Source: Betaproteobacteria bacterium
Lineage (GTDB): Bacteria; Acidobacteriota; Terriglobia; Acidiferrales; UBA7541
Length of the DNA stretch: 64,000 bases
Direction of reading: 5' to 3'
Assembly (NCBI GenBank): GCA_903970165.1
Contig: CAJCHZ010000088.1
Span: 1-64,000 of the forward strand
Shown here: piece after piece, positions 54,898-63,629 of the stretch
Numbering within the stretch: the stretch's first letter is position 1
Layout of the letters: the number at the start of each line of letters is the position of its first letter
Made by a program: the position numbers and the translations under genes
The notes under the pieces: generated by a model
Databases searched by the model: none
Seen by the model: only the letters and a program-made list of their open reading frames with translations
What the model was told of the DNA's origin: nothing

Positions 54898-55677
54898 TTA
54901 GCTGACCTTGCGTCCGGTAAGGATTGCGGTGCGCGCGTGGAAGAAAAGTTTACCCGTCGCATCTTGAAACGGCCGTGTGCCGCTCAGATCGTGGAGCCGG
55001 TCTTCTTCGAGCAAATGACGGATTTGGTCCGCCCGGTCTGGGGGTACCTTCGTGGTGGCCAGCCAGCGCCCCACTTCGGGCCTTAAATCGTCAGCGGTCG
55101 TTACCGAATCCGTTTCGAGGCCGGCGTCGCGAAAAAGCTGGAGGAGTTCGCTGAGAGGGAGTGCGCGAACGTGGGATGGATCGCGCAGAATTTCCCAACG
55201 ATCCTGATACGCTGCGCGTTGCGGATGTTCGCTGGCGTAAATGTCTTCGACGACGACTTTGCCGCCTGAGCGGCAAACACGCGTCATTTCGCGCAAGACC
55301 CGCAAAGGCTCCTGAAAATGATGCAGCGCTAGCCGACATACGGCCGCGTCGAATGTGCCGTTTTCAAACGGGAGATTTTGCGCATCGGCAGAACGGAAAG
55401 AGACATTGGAAATCCCGCGCTCTTGCGTGCGCTGCTTTGCGATCGCCAGCATCGCGTCCGTCAGGTCGACGCCAACAACCTCGCGCGCCGCACTCGCGAA
55501 TGCTTCCGCAATGTATCCCGGGCCAGTCGCCATATCGAGGACGCGCTCATTGCCGCTGAGATGAGCGGCCGCAACCAGACGCTTGATGCGGTCTTGGTCG
55601 ATCACCCAGGGATTCGCGGCGAAGGCTTGGGCTTGCGTGGTGAACGATTCGCGAACGACGTCGTTATGCTGGGCCAC
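54898..55677 (-). CDS. Class I SAM-dependent methyltransferase (UbiE-like)
   Basis: The 259-residue protein has the SAM motif I VLDMATGPGYIAEAF, motif II-like VVGVDLTDAML, DAQNLPFENGTFDAAVCR and a C-terminal domain with ALPLSELLQLFRDAGLETD. It methylates an unknown small molecule in the cytoplasm. The gene stands alone and is divergent from the serine hydrolase gene that follows. Confidence 0.88.
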   Translation of the reverse strand: MAQHNDVVRESFTTQAQAFAANPWVIDQDRIKRLVAAAHLSGNERVLDMATGPGYIAEAFASAAREVVGVDLTDAMLAIAKQRTQERGISNVSFRSADAQNLPFENGTFDAAVCRLALHHFQEPLRVLREMTRVCRSGGKVVVEDIYASEHPQRAAYQDRWEILRDPSHVRALPLSELLQLFRDAGLETDSVTTADDLRPEVGRWLATTKVPPDRADQIRHLLEEDRLHDLSGTRPFQDATGKLFFHARTAILTGRKVS

Positions 55678-55776
55678 GGCCCTATTTTGCCCGGTGATAG
55701 ATAACGATGCAAACGTGACAGAACACGTTGAGCGTCGTCTATAGAATAGAGCCCAGAGGCTCTGACGGGGACCCGT

Positions 55777-56961
55777 ATGAAAATCTGGGCGATCTGCATT
55801 TTGATTGTTTTGGGACTAGCCGAACTTGGCATTCGGCAATCAAACTCCTTTGCGAACGCCGCGGGCGTCAAGCGCCTGGACGGCAGCTCGATTCCCGTGC
55901 AGGAAATTGATTCGACCATGGAGCATTTGCTGGAAGCTGGAAAAGTGACGGGCGCAGGACTGGCGATTTTCAACGACAGGAAGGTCGTCTACCTGAGAGC
56001 CTACGGCTACCGCGATAAGGAGAAAGCATTGCCGCTCACTCCGGATTCGGTGATGACCGCGGCTTCCTTCACAAAAGTTGCTTTCGCTTACATGGTCATG
56101 CAACTTGTTCAGGAGAAAATTCTCGACCTCGACAAACCGATCTACGAATACCTGCCGAAGCCGTTGCCAGAATACGACGCGTACAAGGATTTGGCGGGCG
56201 ACAAGCGCTACAAGAAAATCACTGCGCGAATGTTGTTGGATCACACTGCGGGATTTCCGAATCTGCGGCGATTCACCGATGACAAGAAATTGAGCATCCA
56301 ATTTGAACCTGGGTCCCGGTTCGCGTATTCCGGCGAAGGAATTCTGCTGTTGCAAATGGTCGTCGAGGCTGTCACCGGAAAACCGACGGGAGAATTGATG
56401 CGCGAGCGAGTTTTTCTGCCGCTGGGCATGACGCGCACAAGCATGGTTTGGAATAGCCGCTTCGAGGACAATTTCGCCAATGGATACGACGAACAGGAGA
56501 CCTCTCTCGGCCCTGAAAGGCGGCCGAGCGCCAACGCCGCGGGCTCGATGCAAACCACTCCCGCTGACTTCGCGCGATTCATGCAAGCGATGATGCAAGG
56601 CACGGGTCTAAGCAAGGCGACGCGAGAAATGATGCTGAGCCCACAGATTCAGATTTTCTCGAAGCATGAGTTCCCTTCCCTGGCGGCGGAAACGACCGAG
56701 GAAAACAGAGGGATTCGCTTGAGCTACGGGCTTGGGTGGGGCTTGTATTGGACTCCATACGGCAAAGCGTTTTTTAAGGAAGGCCACGACGAGGGCTGGC
56801 GCAATTACACAGTTTGTTTTGACGATGCGGGGATTGGCCTCATGGTCATGACCAACAGCTCTAACGGCGAAGGGATTTACAAGGAATTGATCGAAACGCT
56901 GCTCAAGAATCCTTACACACCCATCGAGTGGGAAGGATTCACGCCTTACAACGCAAAGTAG
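55777..56961 (+). CDS. Exported serine hydrolase of the beta-lactamase/DD-peptidase family
   Basis: The 394-residue protein has a signal sequence (IWAICILIVLGLAELGI) and the class C beta-lactamase/esterase fold: catalytic Ser in TAASFTKVAFAY (SxxK), Tyr in FAYSGEGILLL (YxG in place of YxN) and KEGHDEGW (HxG-type motif instead of KTG). It may be an esterase or a DD-peptidase-like enzyme. A hairpin terminator follows. Confidence 0.85.
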   Translation: MKIWAICILIVLGLAELGIRQSNSFANAAGVKRLDGSSIPVQEIDSTMEHLLEAGKVTGAGLAIFNDRKVVYLRAYGYRDKEKALPLTPDSVMTAASFTKVAFAYMVMQLVQEKILDLDKPIYEYLPKPLPEYDAYKDLAGDKRYKKITARMLLDHTAGFPNLRRFTDDKKLSIQFEPGSRFAYSGEGILLLQMVVEAVTGKPTGELMRERVFLPLGMTRTSMVWNSRFEDNFANGYDEQETSLGPERRPSANAAGSMQTTPADFARFMQAMMQGTGLSKATREMMLSPQIQIFSKHEFPSLAAETTEENRGIRLSYGLGWGLYWTPYGKAFFKEGHDEGWRNYTVCFDDAGIGLMVMTNSSNGEGIYKELIETLLKNPYTPIEWEGFTPYNAK

Positions 56962-56977
56962 CTGGAGAGCAATATGC

Positions 56978-56999
56978 GGGGCACGATTTATCGTGCCCC
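56978..56999. terminator. Hairpin between the serine hydrolase and recA
   Basis: GGGGCACGAT (56978-56987), loop TT, ATCGTGCCCC (56990-56999). It lies 17 nt past the hydrolase stop. A second, smaller hairpin (GCACAGG/CCTGTGC, 57019-57038) lies close to the recA stop. Confidence 0.6.
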
Positions 57000-57043
57000 C
57001 CTCATGGCTGAATGAAGAGCACAGGTTGAAGCCTGTGCCACTT

Positions 57044-58159
57044 TTAGCGCGCAGGCTTGGCTTTGTTGGCATCGCCGGCTGCAGCTGCGGCGGCCTTTGC
57101 GGGTGGCACAGACGCGGGTGCGTGGCCGTTGGGTCCGTGAGAGGCTGCATTTGCCGGTTGACCTGGAATGGCGATTTCCATCTTTTTGCGCAGCGCATTT
57201 TCCAGTTTTTCGCGGATGTCTTTGTTTTCCTTCAGGAAGATGCGAGCGTTTTCGCGGCCCTGGCCCATGCGTTCGCCGCCGAAGCTGAGCCATGTGCCGC
57301 TCTTCTCGACCAAGCCCCTATCCACGCCGAGATCGATCAAGTCGCCTTCGCGGGAGATGCCTTCGCCGTAGACGATGTCGAATTCGGCTTCGCGGAACGG
57401 GGCAGCAACTTTGTTCTTCACGACTTTAGCGCGCGTGCGCGAGCCGACCACTTTGTCGCCTTCCTTGATGGCCTGGATGCGGCGGATATCAATGCGCATG
57501 GAGGCATAGAACTTGAGCGCGCGGCCGCCGGTGGTGGTTTCCGGATTGCCGAACATTACACCGATTTTTTCGCGGATCTGGTTGATGAAGATCAGAGAGG
57601 TGCGCGACTTGGACACGATGGCCGTGAGTTTGCGCAGCGCTTGCGACATCAGGCGGGCTTGCAACCCCATTTGCGGATCGCCCATGTCGCCTTCGAGTTC
57701 GGCTTTGGGGACCAACGCGGCGACGGAGTCCACTACGACGATGTCCACGCCGCCAGAACGAATCAGCGTTTCGGCGATTTCCAGAGCCTGCTCGCCGTTG
57801 TCGGGCTGCGAGACGAGCAGGTTGTCCACGTCCACGCCGAGCTTACGCGCGTAGACGGGATCGAGAGCGTGCTCCGCGTCTATGAACGCCGCCTGGCCGC
57901 CGAGCTTTTGCGCTTCGGCGATCACGTGCAACGTCATGGTCGTCTTACCGCCCGATTCCGGGCCGTAGATTTCTATCACGCGCCCGCGTGGAAAGCCGCC
58001 GACGCCCAGAGCGGCGTCAATCGAGAGGCACCCGCTGGGAATTACACTGACGGGCACGAGCACGTCCTTGCTGCCCAGGCGCATGATCGCGCCCTTGCCG
58101 TGGTCCTTTTCAATCTGCGATATCGCCGCTGCCAGCAATTTTTCTTTTTCTTCAGTCAT
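57044..58159 (-). CDS. recA: Recombinase RecA
   Basis: RecA forms ATP-dependent filaments on single-stranded DNA, promotes strand exchange, and triggers LexA self-cleavage. The 371-residue protein has the Walker A motif GPESGGKT (residues 66-73), the Walker [26 protein letters not shown] and the usual C-terminal domain, followed by an Ala/Pro-rich tail. The ATG at 58159 follows GAGGTG. A clear LexA box is not seen upstream. Confidence 0.97.
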   Translation of the reverse strand: MTEEKEKLLAAAISQIEKDHGKGAIMRLGSKDVLVPVSVIPSGCLSIDAALGVGGFPRGRVIEIYGPESGGKTTMTLHVIAEAQKLGGQAAFIDAEHALDPVYARKLGVDVDNLLVSQPDNGEQALEIAETLIRSGGVDIVVVDSVAALVPKAELEGDMGDPQMGLQARLMSQALRKLTAIVSKSRTSLIFINQIREKIGVMFGNPETTTGGRALKFYASMRIDIRRIQAIKEGDKVVGSRTRAKVVKNKVAAPFREAEFDIVYGEGISREGDLIDLGVDRGLVEKSGTWLSFGGERMGQGRENARIFLKENKDIREKLENALRKKMEIAIPGQPANAASHGPNGHAPASVPPAKAAAAAAGDANKAKPAR

Positions 58160-58296
58160 CACACACCTCGGTGGAGGAAATTAGGGAAATTCAACTGCAA
58201 TGCGAAACCGTGGCCCGGGACATAGCGGAACCGGAATATTACCATTTGATTCATCATTCCGCCATGCCTTCCATTTTCAGGGCCGCTGGTAGAGAG

Positions 58297-58506
58297 TCAG
58301 CCCTGGCGTTCGCAACGGTGCTCGGCGACATGTTCCTTCAAGCGGGCGATGGCCATGGCCACCCGAACCGCCAGTTGCCGCTCCTCGGCGGGCGATACAT
58401 CGCGGAGCCGAACCAAGCCCCGCATGCGGTCGCGCGCTTCGAGGAACTCGCTTTCGAGCCTAGCATGTTCCGGACAACTTATGGCCAGGGTCGAAAGGAG
58501 GAGCAC
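58297..58506 (-). CDS. Small hypothetical protein
   Basis: From a GTG at 58506, with AGGTG just upstream, the 69-residue frame reads VLLLSTLAISCPEHARLESE and SPAEERQLAVRVAMAIARLK, a helical protein with a short hydrophobic N terminus. It lies between recA and the hicBA remnant. No domain recognised. Confidence 0.45.
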   Translation of the reverse strand: MLLLSTLAISCPEHARLESEFLEARDRMRGLVRLRDVSPAEERQLAVRVAMAIARLKEHVAEHRCERQG

Positions 58507-58603
58507 AAAGCACCTGTTGAAAACTACGAGGAGGAAGATAATACGAAGGCGAATAAAAAGCAAATATTATTTTTCGCTTTAGTTTCGCCCCTATATTCAG
58601 CTA

Positions 58604-58804
58604 AAGCAAGCCGTCGCAAATCTTCGTCTTGCCACCCTGCGTCCTGAATCATTGCTCTTCGTGTTCCGATAGGAACGTCTGACTCAAAGAATGGAAGGCA
58701 ACTACGACTCGACGCCCGTCAGCGTGACCATATATGCGATGACTACCGCGAACGCGATGAAGGGAGAATCCGTCAGCCTCAAGCGCCCGGATTAATCGAC
58801 GGGC
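58604..58804 (-). pseudogene. Frameshifted HicA-like toxin gene
   Basis: The minus strand reads RRLIRALEADGFSLHRVRGS and HRIYGHADGRRVVVAFHSLS, then after one missing base (about 58680) the HicA-like end VPIGTRRAMIQDAGWQDEDL in the next frame. HicA-type mRNA interferases have this GSH-containing double-stranded RNA-binding fold. No proper start codon is seen, so it is broken at both ends. Confidence 0.6.
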
Positions 58805-58926
58805 CTGGAGGCCTCGTGGAGCTCTTGTATGGCAACCTTGAGAGTCGGGCAAGAGGCATGCCAGGCGTCACGGCCATCTTCGAATTTATCCGGCTCGACA
58901 AGGACCTTGAAAACGTAGGATCTCAT
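58792..58926 (-). pseudogene. Truncated HicB-like antitoxin gene
   Basis: From the ATG at 58926 the frame reads MRSYVFKVLVEPDKFEDGRD, WHASCPTLK, then VAIQELHEASRPVD and a stop at 58792. The first part matches the start of HicB antitoxins; the GAATWG-type continuation and helical tail are absent. With the HicA remnant it forms a decayed toxin-antitoxin pair, antitoxin first. Confidence 0.55.
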
Positions 58927-59027
58927 AGATTGGTTCCCTGCAAATCCGTAGCGACCACTACCTGACATGAAATGCATTATCTCACGTTTTTTCAAGGGCG
59001 AAGACAAACGGCGAAAAGAAACGCACC

Positions 59028-59885
59028 TTAGTAGGAATAAAACCCGCGGGCGGATTTGCGACCTAGCCAGCCTGCGGCCACGTATTTCTTCAGGAGCGGG
59101 CAGGCGCGGTACTTGGGGTCGCCGAGGCCTTCGTGGAGGACGTGCATGATGTCTACGCAAACGTCGAGGCCGATGAAGTCAGCCAACTCGAGTGGGCCCA
59201 TGGGATGGTTCATGCCTAGCTTCATCACCGCGTCGACGGATTCCGGCGTGGCTACCCCTTCCATGACGCAGTAGGCCGCTTCGTTGATGAGGGGCATCAG
59301 AACGCGATTGGAGACGAAGCCCGGGGCGTCGTTGACCGCCACGGGCGTTTTGCCGAGTTTTTTCGCCAGCTCCATGGTTGCGGAAAACGTGGCGTCGCTG
59401 GTTTGCAAGGCGCGGATGACTTCGACGAGAACCATCATGGGCACGGGGTTCATGAAGTGCATTCCGACGAAACGGTCGGGCCGCTTGGTCAGGGCGGCGA
59501 GCGTGGTCATGGCGATGGAAGAGGTGTTGCTGGCGAGGATTACTTCAGGCCGCAGGATCGCGTCGGCTTCGCCGAGCACGGCGCGCTTGATTTCGATTTT
59601 TTCGGGCACGGCTTCGACAACGAAATCGGCTTGCGCAACCGCCGCCATGTCGGTGGCCGGTTCAAGGCGCGCCAGAACAGCTCCCTTCTCCGATTCGGCA
59701 AGCTTACCCTTTTTGATTTCGCGATCGAGGTTCTTGCTGATGGTGTCTAGGCCGCGGTCGAGGAAGCGCTGCTCGACGTCGCGCAGAATCACTTTGTAGC
59801 CGGCACGCGCAAAGACGTGCGCGATGCCGTTGCCCATGGTGCCTGCGCCAAGCACTGCAACAGTCATAATTTGATCCGCGCTCAT
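59028..59885 (-). CDS. 3-hydroxyacyl-CoA dehydrogenase (3-hydroxybutyryl-CoA type)
   Basis: It oxidises 3-hydroxyacyl-CoA with NAD(P)+. The 285-residue protein has the NAD-binding motif VAVLGAGTMGNGIAHVFARA, VEAVPEKIEIKRAV, NTSSIAMTTLAALT, GMHFMNPVPMMVLVEV and the C-terminal helical domain with GFVSNRVLMPLINEA. The usual catalytic His lies in MHFMNPVP. Start ATG 59885 follows GGAG; length fits the family. It probably works in butyrate or fatty-acid metabolism. No partner genes are adjacent. Confidence 0.93.
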   Translation of the reverse strand: MSADQIMTVAVLGAGTMGNGIAHVFARAGYKVILRDVEQRFLDRGLDTISKNLDREIKKGKLAESEKGAVLARLEPATDMAAVAQADFVVEAVPEKIEIKRAVLGEADAILRPEVILASNTSSIAMTTLAALTKRPDRFVGMHFMNPVPMMVLVEVIRALQTSDATFSATMELAKKLGKTPVAVNDAPGFVSNRVLMPLINEAAYCVMEGVATPESVDAVMKLGMNHPMGPLELADFIGLDVCVDIMHVLHEGLGDPKYRACPLLKKYVAAGWLGRKSARGFYSY

Positions 59886-59966
59886 TCTTTCTCCCGCACT
59901 TCCTCCTGAATACGGAAACACATTGGCGAAAAATAAGTCAAGTAACCGAAAATCGGTCGCAGGTTG

Positions 59967-60404
59967 CTAGCGGATGAAAGGGGAGTCGCTCTCGAATTCT
60001 TTCCGCAAAGGAACTCGAACGAGGGAGTACCAGACAAACATAAAAGGGACCATCGCAAGAAGCGCATAGCGTCCGAAGCGTCGCTCGTGTCTAACCGCTT
60101 GGTACATCATCCAGAACATGCCGAGGACTTCAGCGATATGAAGCGAAATGAACAGGACCGTAATAAAAATATTGCGAAAAAGAACCGGGCGGAACGAATA
60201 CGCAAATAGCAAGAGTAGATAGACGCACATCGGGACAAACCATGCGAGGAAGTAACGTGCGCTTGCGAGATCGGGCCTTTCGTTTTCCGCAGGCTCGGAA
60301 GAATTTGGCGCGACCGGAGGAAGCACCTCGACAAGTTCAATGCCACAGTCTGAGCAGCGAGTGAAGCCCTCGCGAAATTCCGCTCTGCACTGGGGGCAGT
60401 ACAT
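59967..60404 (-). CDS. Zinc-ribbon protein with membrane helices
   Basis: The 145-residue protein starts with a zinc ribbon (MYCPQCRAEFREGFTRCSDC) closely related to that of the 61028-61696 product, followed by an acidic linker and three or so membrane helices (FLAWFVPMCVYLLLLFAYSF, IFITVLFISLHIAEVLGMFW, YALLAMVPFMFVWYSLV). Function unknown. One of a cluster of zinc-ribbon genes here. Confidence 0.75.
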   Translation of the reverse strand: MYCPQCRAEFREGFTRCSDCGIELVEVLPPVAPNSSEPAENERPDLASARYFLAWFVPMCVYLLLLFAYSFRPVLFRNIFITVLFISLHIAEVLGMFWMMYQAVRHERRFGRYALLAMVPFMFVWYSLVRVPLRKEFESDSPFIR

Positions 60405-60443
60405 AGTGGGCTGAGTTTACTACGAAGGGGGTGGTGGCCGGAC

Positions 60444-60956
60444 TCACTGTGGCGGGGCGCCTTCGACGATTTCGCGGATGATTTCGCCGGCGAGGGTTTC
60501 CTCTTCGGGGGGGACGTAGATCGTAGCTTCCTGGCCGCGGGTTTCGACACGGACGGGAATTTCGTTTTCTTTGAGGGCCTGGCTGAGGAATTCGAGGCGC
60601 TCCGGGTCATTGCCCGACCAGACGGCGCTCGTGGCTTGGCTCAAGTGTGCCGGCGTTTCGGCTGCTGGAGCCGCATCGTCTTCGCCGGGAAGCTCCAGGT
60701 CCAGAGGCTCTTCGTCGAGGAGTCCCTCGAGAATTCCTTCGGCAGTTGCAAGATTCGACGAGAGCACGGACACCTCGAACCCAAACGACGCGCGTTGCTC
60801 GAAATTGAAAACATCCCCTTTGGGGGCGCCGCTAGCCGGTTTGTCCACAAACGGGACGCCGGCCGTCTCCAACTGCTCTAACAAGGAAGAGTGAAGCGCC
60901 GGGTCTTCTCCTGCCCACAATAAGACGAGCGAGCCTTGTATTTCAGGTGAGGCCAT
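60444..60956 (-). CDS. Paralogue of the zinc-ribbon protein at 61028, lacking the ribbon
   Basis: From the ATG at 60956, with GGAGGA upstream, the 170-residue protein contains LVLLWAGEDPALHSSLLEQL, FNFEQRASFGFEVSVLSS, ALKENEIPVRVETRG and EIIREIVEGAPPQ, which match segments of the 61028-61696 protein in the same order. The N-terminal zinc ribbon is missing. No known domain recognised. Confidence 0.75.
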   Translation of the reverse strand: MASPEIQGSLVLLWAGEDPALHSSLLEQLETAGVPFVDKPASGAPKGDVFNFEQRASFGFEVSVLSSNLATAEGILEGLLDEEPLDLELPGEDDAAPAAETPAHLSQATSAVWSGNDPERLEFLSQALKENEIPVRVETRGQEATIYVPPEEETLAGEIIREIVEGAPPQ

Positions 60957-61027
60957 GAGTTCCTCCTTATGCGCAATCATCAAGAGCGCTCGAGACAGGC
61001 ACTAAGTGTACTCCTCGAGGTCAAGTC

Positions 61028-61696
61028 CTATTCCGGGGGGACTCCCTCAACCACTTCGCGGACAATCTCGCGCGAACGAGACTCATCGTCCGGAAAAACA
61101 AAGATGGCGTTGTTCCCTTGCCGCCGGTCAAAGCGGTGGGGAATCAGATTCTCCTTGAGAGACATGGAGATGATGTTTCCCGGAGATAGATGCTCGCTGG
61201 ACCAGACCTGAATGTTGGCGTCTTCGAGGTATTGGTGGCGAGAAGCACCGTCGCGGGAGGGCACGTCAGATCCGGTGCGGGTGGATTCGGGTAATTCGAG
61301 CGGGGATGGCTGCTCGTCGCTGGCCTCTCGAGGCTCTTCGGGCTCCGCTTCGGAGTCGTAGGCTTCTTTGACGGCAGCCTCGGCTCTTTCGAAAAACGAG
61401 TAAGGAACACCCATCTGGAATTCGCTTTTCGCGCTGAAGTTGAACAGATGATCGCGGCGCCTGAGGGTTTTGTGAGGGATGTTCTGCTCGTCCAGCACCT
61501 GACAGATTTCGCTATGAATGCGGGGATCTTCGCCTTCCCAGAAGGAACAAAAGGGATCTTCGTTTGGATCGCCGGGCGTTGCCGTTTCCTCCTTGGCCAG
61601 AGCCTCGGGAGTGAGCTCGGAGACAAGCTCGACGTCGCAATCGGCGCAGCGCGTGAAACCCTGGCGATACTCGGCTTTGCATTGCGGACAAAACAC
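61028..61696 (-). CDS. Zinc-ribbon protein with a repeated GEDP domain
   Basis: The 222-residue protein has a zinc ribbon (FCPQCKAEYRQGFTRCADC), then a unit CSFWEGEDPRIHSEICQVLD and FNFSAKSEFQMGVPYSFFER, a linker, and a second unit (QVWSSEHLSPGNIISMSLKE, IFVFPDDESRSREIVREVV). The two units resemble each other and the 60444-60956 protein. Function unknown, probably cytoplasmic. Confidence 0.78.
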   Translation of the reverse strand: MFCPQCKAEYRQGFTRCADCDVELVSELTPEALAKEETATPGDPNEDPFCSFWEGEDPRIHSEICQVLDEQNIPHKTLRRRDHLFNFSAKSEFQMGVPYSFFERAEAAVKEAYDSEAEPEEPREASDEQPSPLELPESTRTGSDVPSRDGASRHQYLEDANIQVWSSEHLSPGNIISMSLKENLIPHRFDRRQGNNAIFVFPDDESRSREIVREVVEGVPPE

Positions 61697-61824
61697 GAGG
61701 AGAGTCTACTACATCTTTTTCGTTCTGGAGATTCCGCGTGCCGCTAAGCCATTGATTCTTAGTGGTTTGGGGAAGCGGTGGCAAGCTGAGTCTTTTTAAG
61801 TTGGTGTGGCGTATTCCAGTTAGA

Positions 61825-62475
61825 ATGAGCGCGACACTCACAATCCAGACCCCGAGTTTGGCAGGGGCAACCTCTCTTTTTTCGACACTGATGGCCGACG
61901 ACAAAAAGGCCCTGGCGCAGGGGCTCAAGCGGCGCGACCCGGATTTGCTCGATCAGCTGATCGAGCAATATCAATACCGGTTGTTCCGCTACCTGTTTCA
62001 TCTGGCGGGGAGCCGCGAACGCGCGGAGGATTTTTTTCAGGAGACGTGGATTCGTGTGATGGAGCGGGGGCACCAGTACGACGCCAAGAATAAATTTGAG
62101 GCGTGGCTTTTTACGATTGCGCGAAATCTGGTGATTGACTGGCAACGCCGGAAAAAAATGCAGAGCCTCGATGCGCTTACCGATCCGCAAGAAGGCGCGC
62201 CGAAGGAGTTTCCGGCGCTGAATGAGCCTTCTCCATTGCATCTGGTTCTGACGCAGGAAGAAAAAAGCGGTGTTCATGCGTCGCTGGAGAGAATTCCGGC
62301 AGTTTATCGGGAGGTTTTGGTTCTGCGTTTTCAGGAAGAGCTGGCACTTGAGGAGATCGCCGGTGTACTTGCTGTGCCTCTTTCGACGGTGAAGTCGCGG
62401 CTTTATCGCGGACTGGATGCGCTGCGCGGGGCGATGCCTGCACGTCCAGCAGGTGGGCAAGGAGGCGCGGCATGA
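61825..62475 (+). CDS. ECF-type RNA polymerase sigma factor
   Basis: The 216-residue protein has region 2 (LIEQYQYRLFRYLFHLAGSR, then FFQETWIRVMERGHQYD and FEAWLFTIARNLVIDW) and region 4 (VYREVLVLRFQEELALEEIA, VPLSTVKSRLYRGLDALR). It should direct polymerase to a stress or envelope regulon. The downstream anti-sigma gene overlaps by 4 nt (ATGA). Starts at 61762 and 61891 are alternatives. Confidence 0.9.
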   Translation: MSATLTIQTPSLAGATSLFSTLMADDKKALAQGLKRRDPDLLDQLIEQYQYRLFRYLFHLAGSRERAEDFFQETWIRVMERGHQYDAKNKFEAWLFTIARNLVIDWQRRKKMQSLDALTDPQEGAPKEFPALNEPSPLHLVLTQEEKSGVHASLERIPAVYREVLVLRFQEELALEEIAGVLAVPLSTVKSRLYRGLDALRGAMPARPAGGQGGAA

Positions 62476-62963
62476 ACAACGATTTGCACGCGCGGGCAGA
62501 ACAATTGATTGCGCGGGAACGCGTTGAAGGGATTTCTGAAGCGGAGCGCGACTGGCTTACGCAGCACCTGCGCGAGTGCGGTGGGTGTACTCAAGCTGCA
62601 CAGCAGACCAGCGAGGCGATACGCGCTTTGCGGGCGATAAACATTTCGCTGCCTCGCGGGCTCGCCGAGCGGACACGGTTTCGCTTGCAAATGCGCGCGC
62701 AGGAGATGCGCGAGCAGGAACCCCGGCGAGGATTGCTCTGGACAATTTGCGGAGTTTCCTGGGCGCTAGGCATTGCGAGCGCGCCGTACGTTTGGCAAGG
62801 CGTCGAATGGATCGGGCAGCGCACCGGCGCACCGAGATTGCTTCTGCAATTTGGATTTGGGCTTTGGTGGGCGATTCCGGCGCTCTTTGCGGCGGCGATT
62901 GTGGTGCTGGAGAATCTTCGGCAAGCGAATGAGCGTGATGGTTCCGGGGGCGCCAGGCGCTGA
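62472..62963 (+). CDS. Anti-sigma factor with zinc-finger-like N terminus and two membrane helices
   Basis: The 163-residue protein has a HLRECGGC zf-HC2-type motif (HxxxCxxC, residues about 32-39) that should hold the sigma factor at the membrane, and two C-terminal helices (LLWTICGVSWALGIASAPYV and LWWAIPALFAAAIVVLENL). Coupled to the sigma gene by ATGA overlap. Confidence 0.88.
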   Translation: MNNDLHARAEQLIARERVEGISEAERDWLTQHLRECGGCTQAAQQTSEAIRALRAINISLPRGLAERTRFRLQMRAQEMREQEPRRGLLWTICGVSWALGIASAPYVWQGVEWIGQRTGAPRLLLQFGFGLWWAIPALFAAAIVVLENLRQANERDGSGGARR

Positions 62964-62996
62964 GAGAATCAGGCTCAGATTTTGGAGAGAAATGAA

Positions 62997-63629
62997 ATGT
63001 CAGACTATCAGCAAAAAGTGAGCGGTACTTTCAACGAGCGGATGAAGCTGATCCGGCTGCGGAGGAAGAAAGAGAACCTGCGGTTCTGGGATGAGTTTCG
63101 CATCGTGCCGCGCTGGCTGGTGTGGACCGTGGTGCTGCTCTTCCTTATCGCACAAGGCGTCGGGATTTTTGTCAACCACTGGTATCTTCAGCACAACCTC
63201 CCGCTTTTCAATCACGATATTTCGGAATACCCGATACTTCAAGGGTTAGCGCTGGCCGGGGTGATCACGGCTATTTCCGCGTTCCTGGCGAGCTTTATTT
63301 TTATGATTGGCTACGTCAATCGCGACGCAAAGCGGCGGGGGATGAATTCCGCGCTGTGGACTTTGCTGGTGACGATTCTGCTGCCCGCGTGGACGTTTCT
63401 AGGGTTCCTTATCTATTTTCTGATGCGCGAGCCGTTGCCTTATCCTTGCCCTCAGTGCGCAAAACCTGTGGGTGCGCGCTTCAATTTTTGCCCCAACTGC
63501 AAATGCAACCTGCATCCTTCTTGCCCGAACTGCAAGCGGGAGGTGGTGGAGACGGACAAGTTTTGTCCCTACTGCGGAAGTGATCTGAAATTATCGCCGA
63601 CTGCTGAGATTGCGTCTGAATCAGTCTGA
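62997..63629 (+). CDS. Membrane protein with C-terminal double zinc ribbon
   Basis: The 210-residue protein has three membrane helices (WLVWTVVLLFLIAQGVGIFV, GLALAGVITAISAFLASFIF, ALWTLLVTILLPAWTFLGFL) followed by two zinc ribbons (YPCPQCAKPVGARFNFCPNC and HPSCPNCKREVVETDKFCPY). It follows the anti-sigma gene closely and may be part of that operon. Function unknown. Confidence 0.8.
   Translation: MSDYQQKVSGTFNERMKLIRLRRKKENLRFWDEFRIVPRWLVWTVVLLFLIAQGVGIFVNHWYLQHNLPLFNHDISEYPILQGLALAGVITAISAFLASFIFMIGYVNRDAKRRGMNSALWTLLVTILLPAWTFLGFLIYFLMREPLPYPCPQCAKPVGARFNFCPNCKCNLHPSCPNCKREVVETDKFCPYCGSDLKLSPTAEIASESV

Noticed and set aside
58160-58300. Possible LexA box upstream of recA
   Set aside because: Only loose GTT repeats are present; none matches GTTC-N7-GTTC well enough.
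58171-58647. 158-codon plus-strand frame upstream of recA
   Set aside because: It covers the recA promoter region and the antisense of a more protein-like minus frame.
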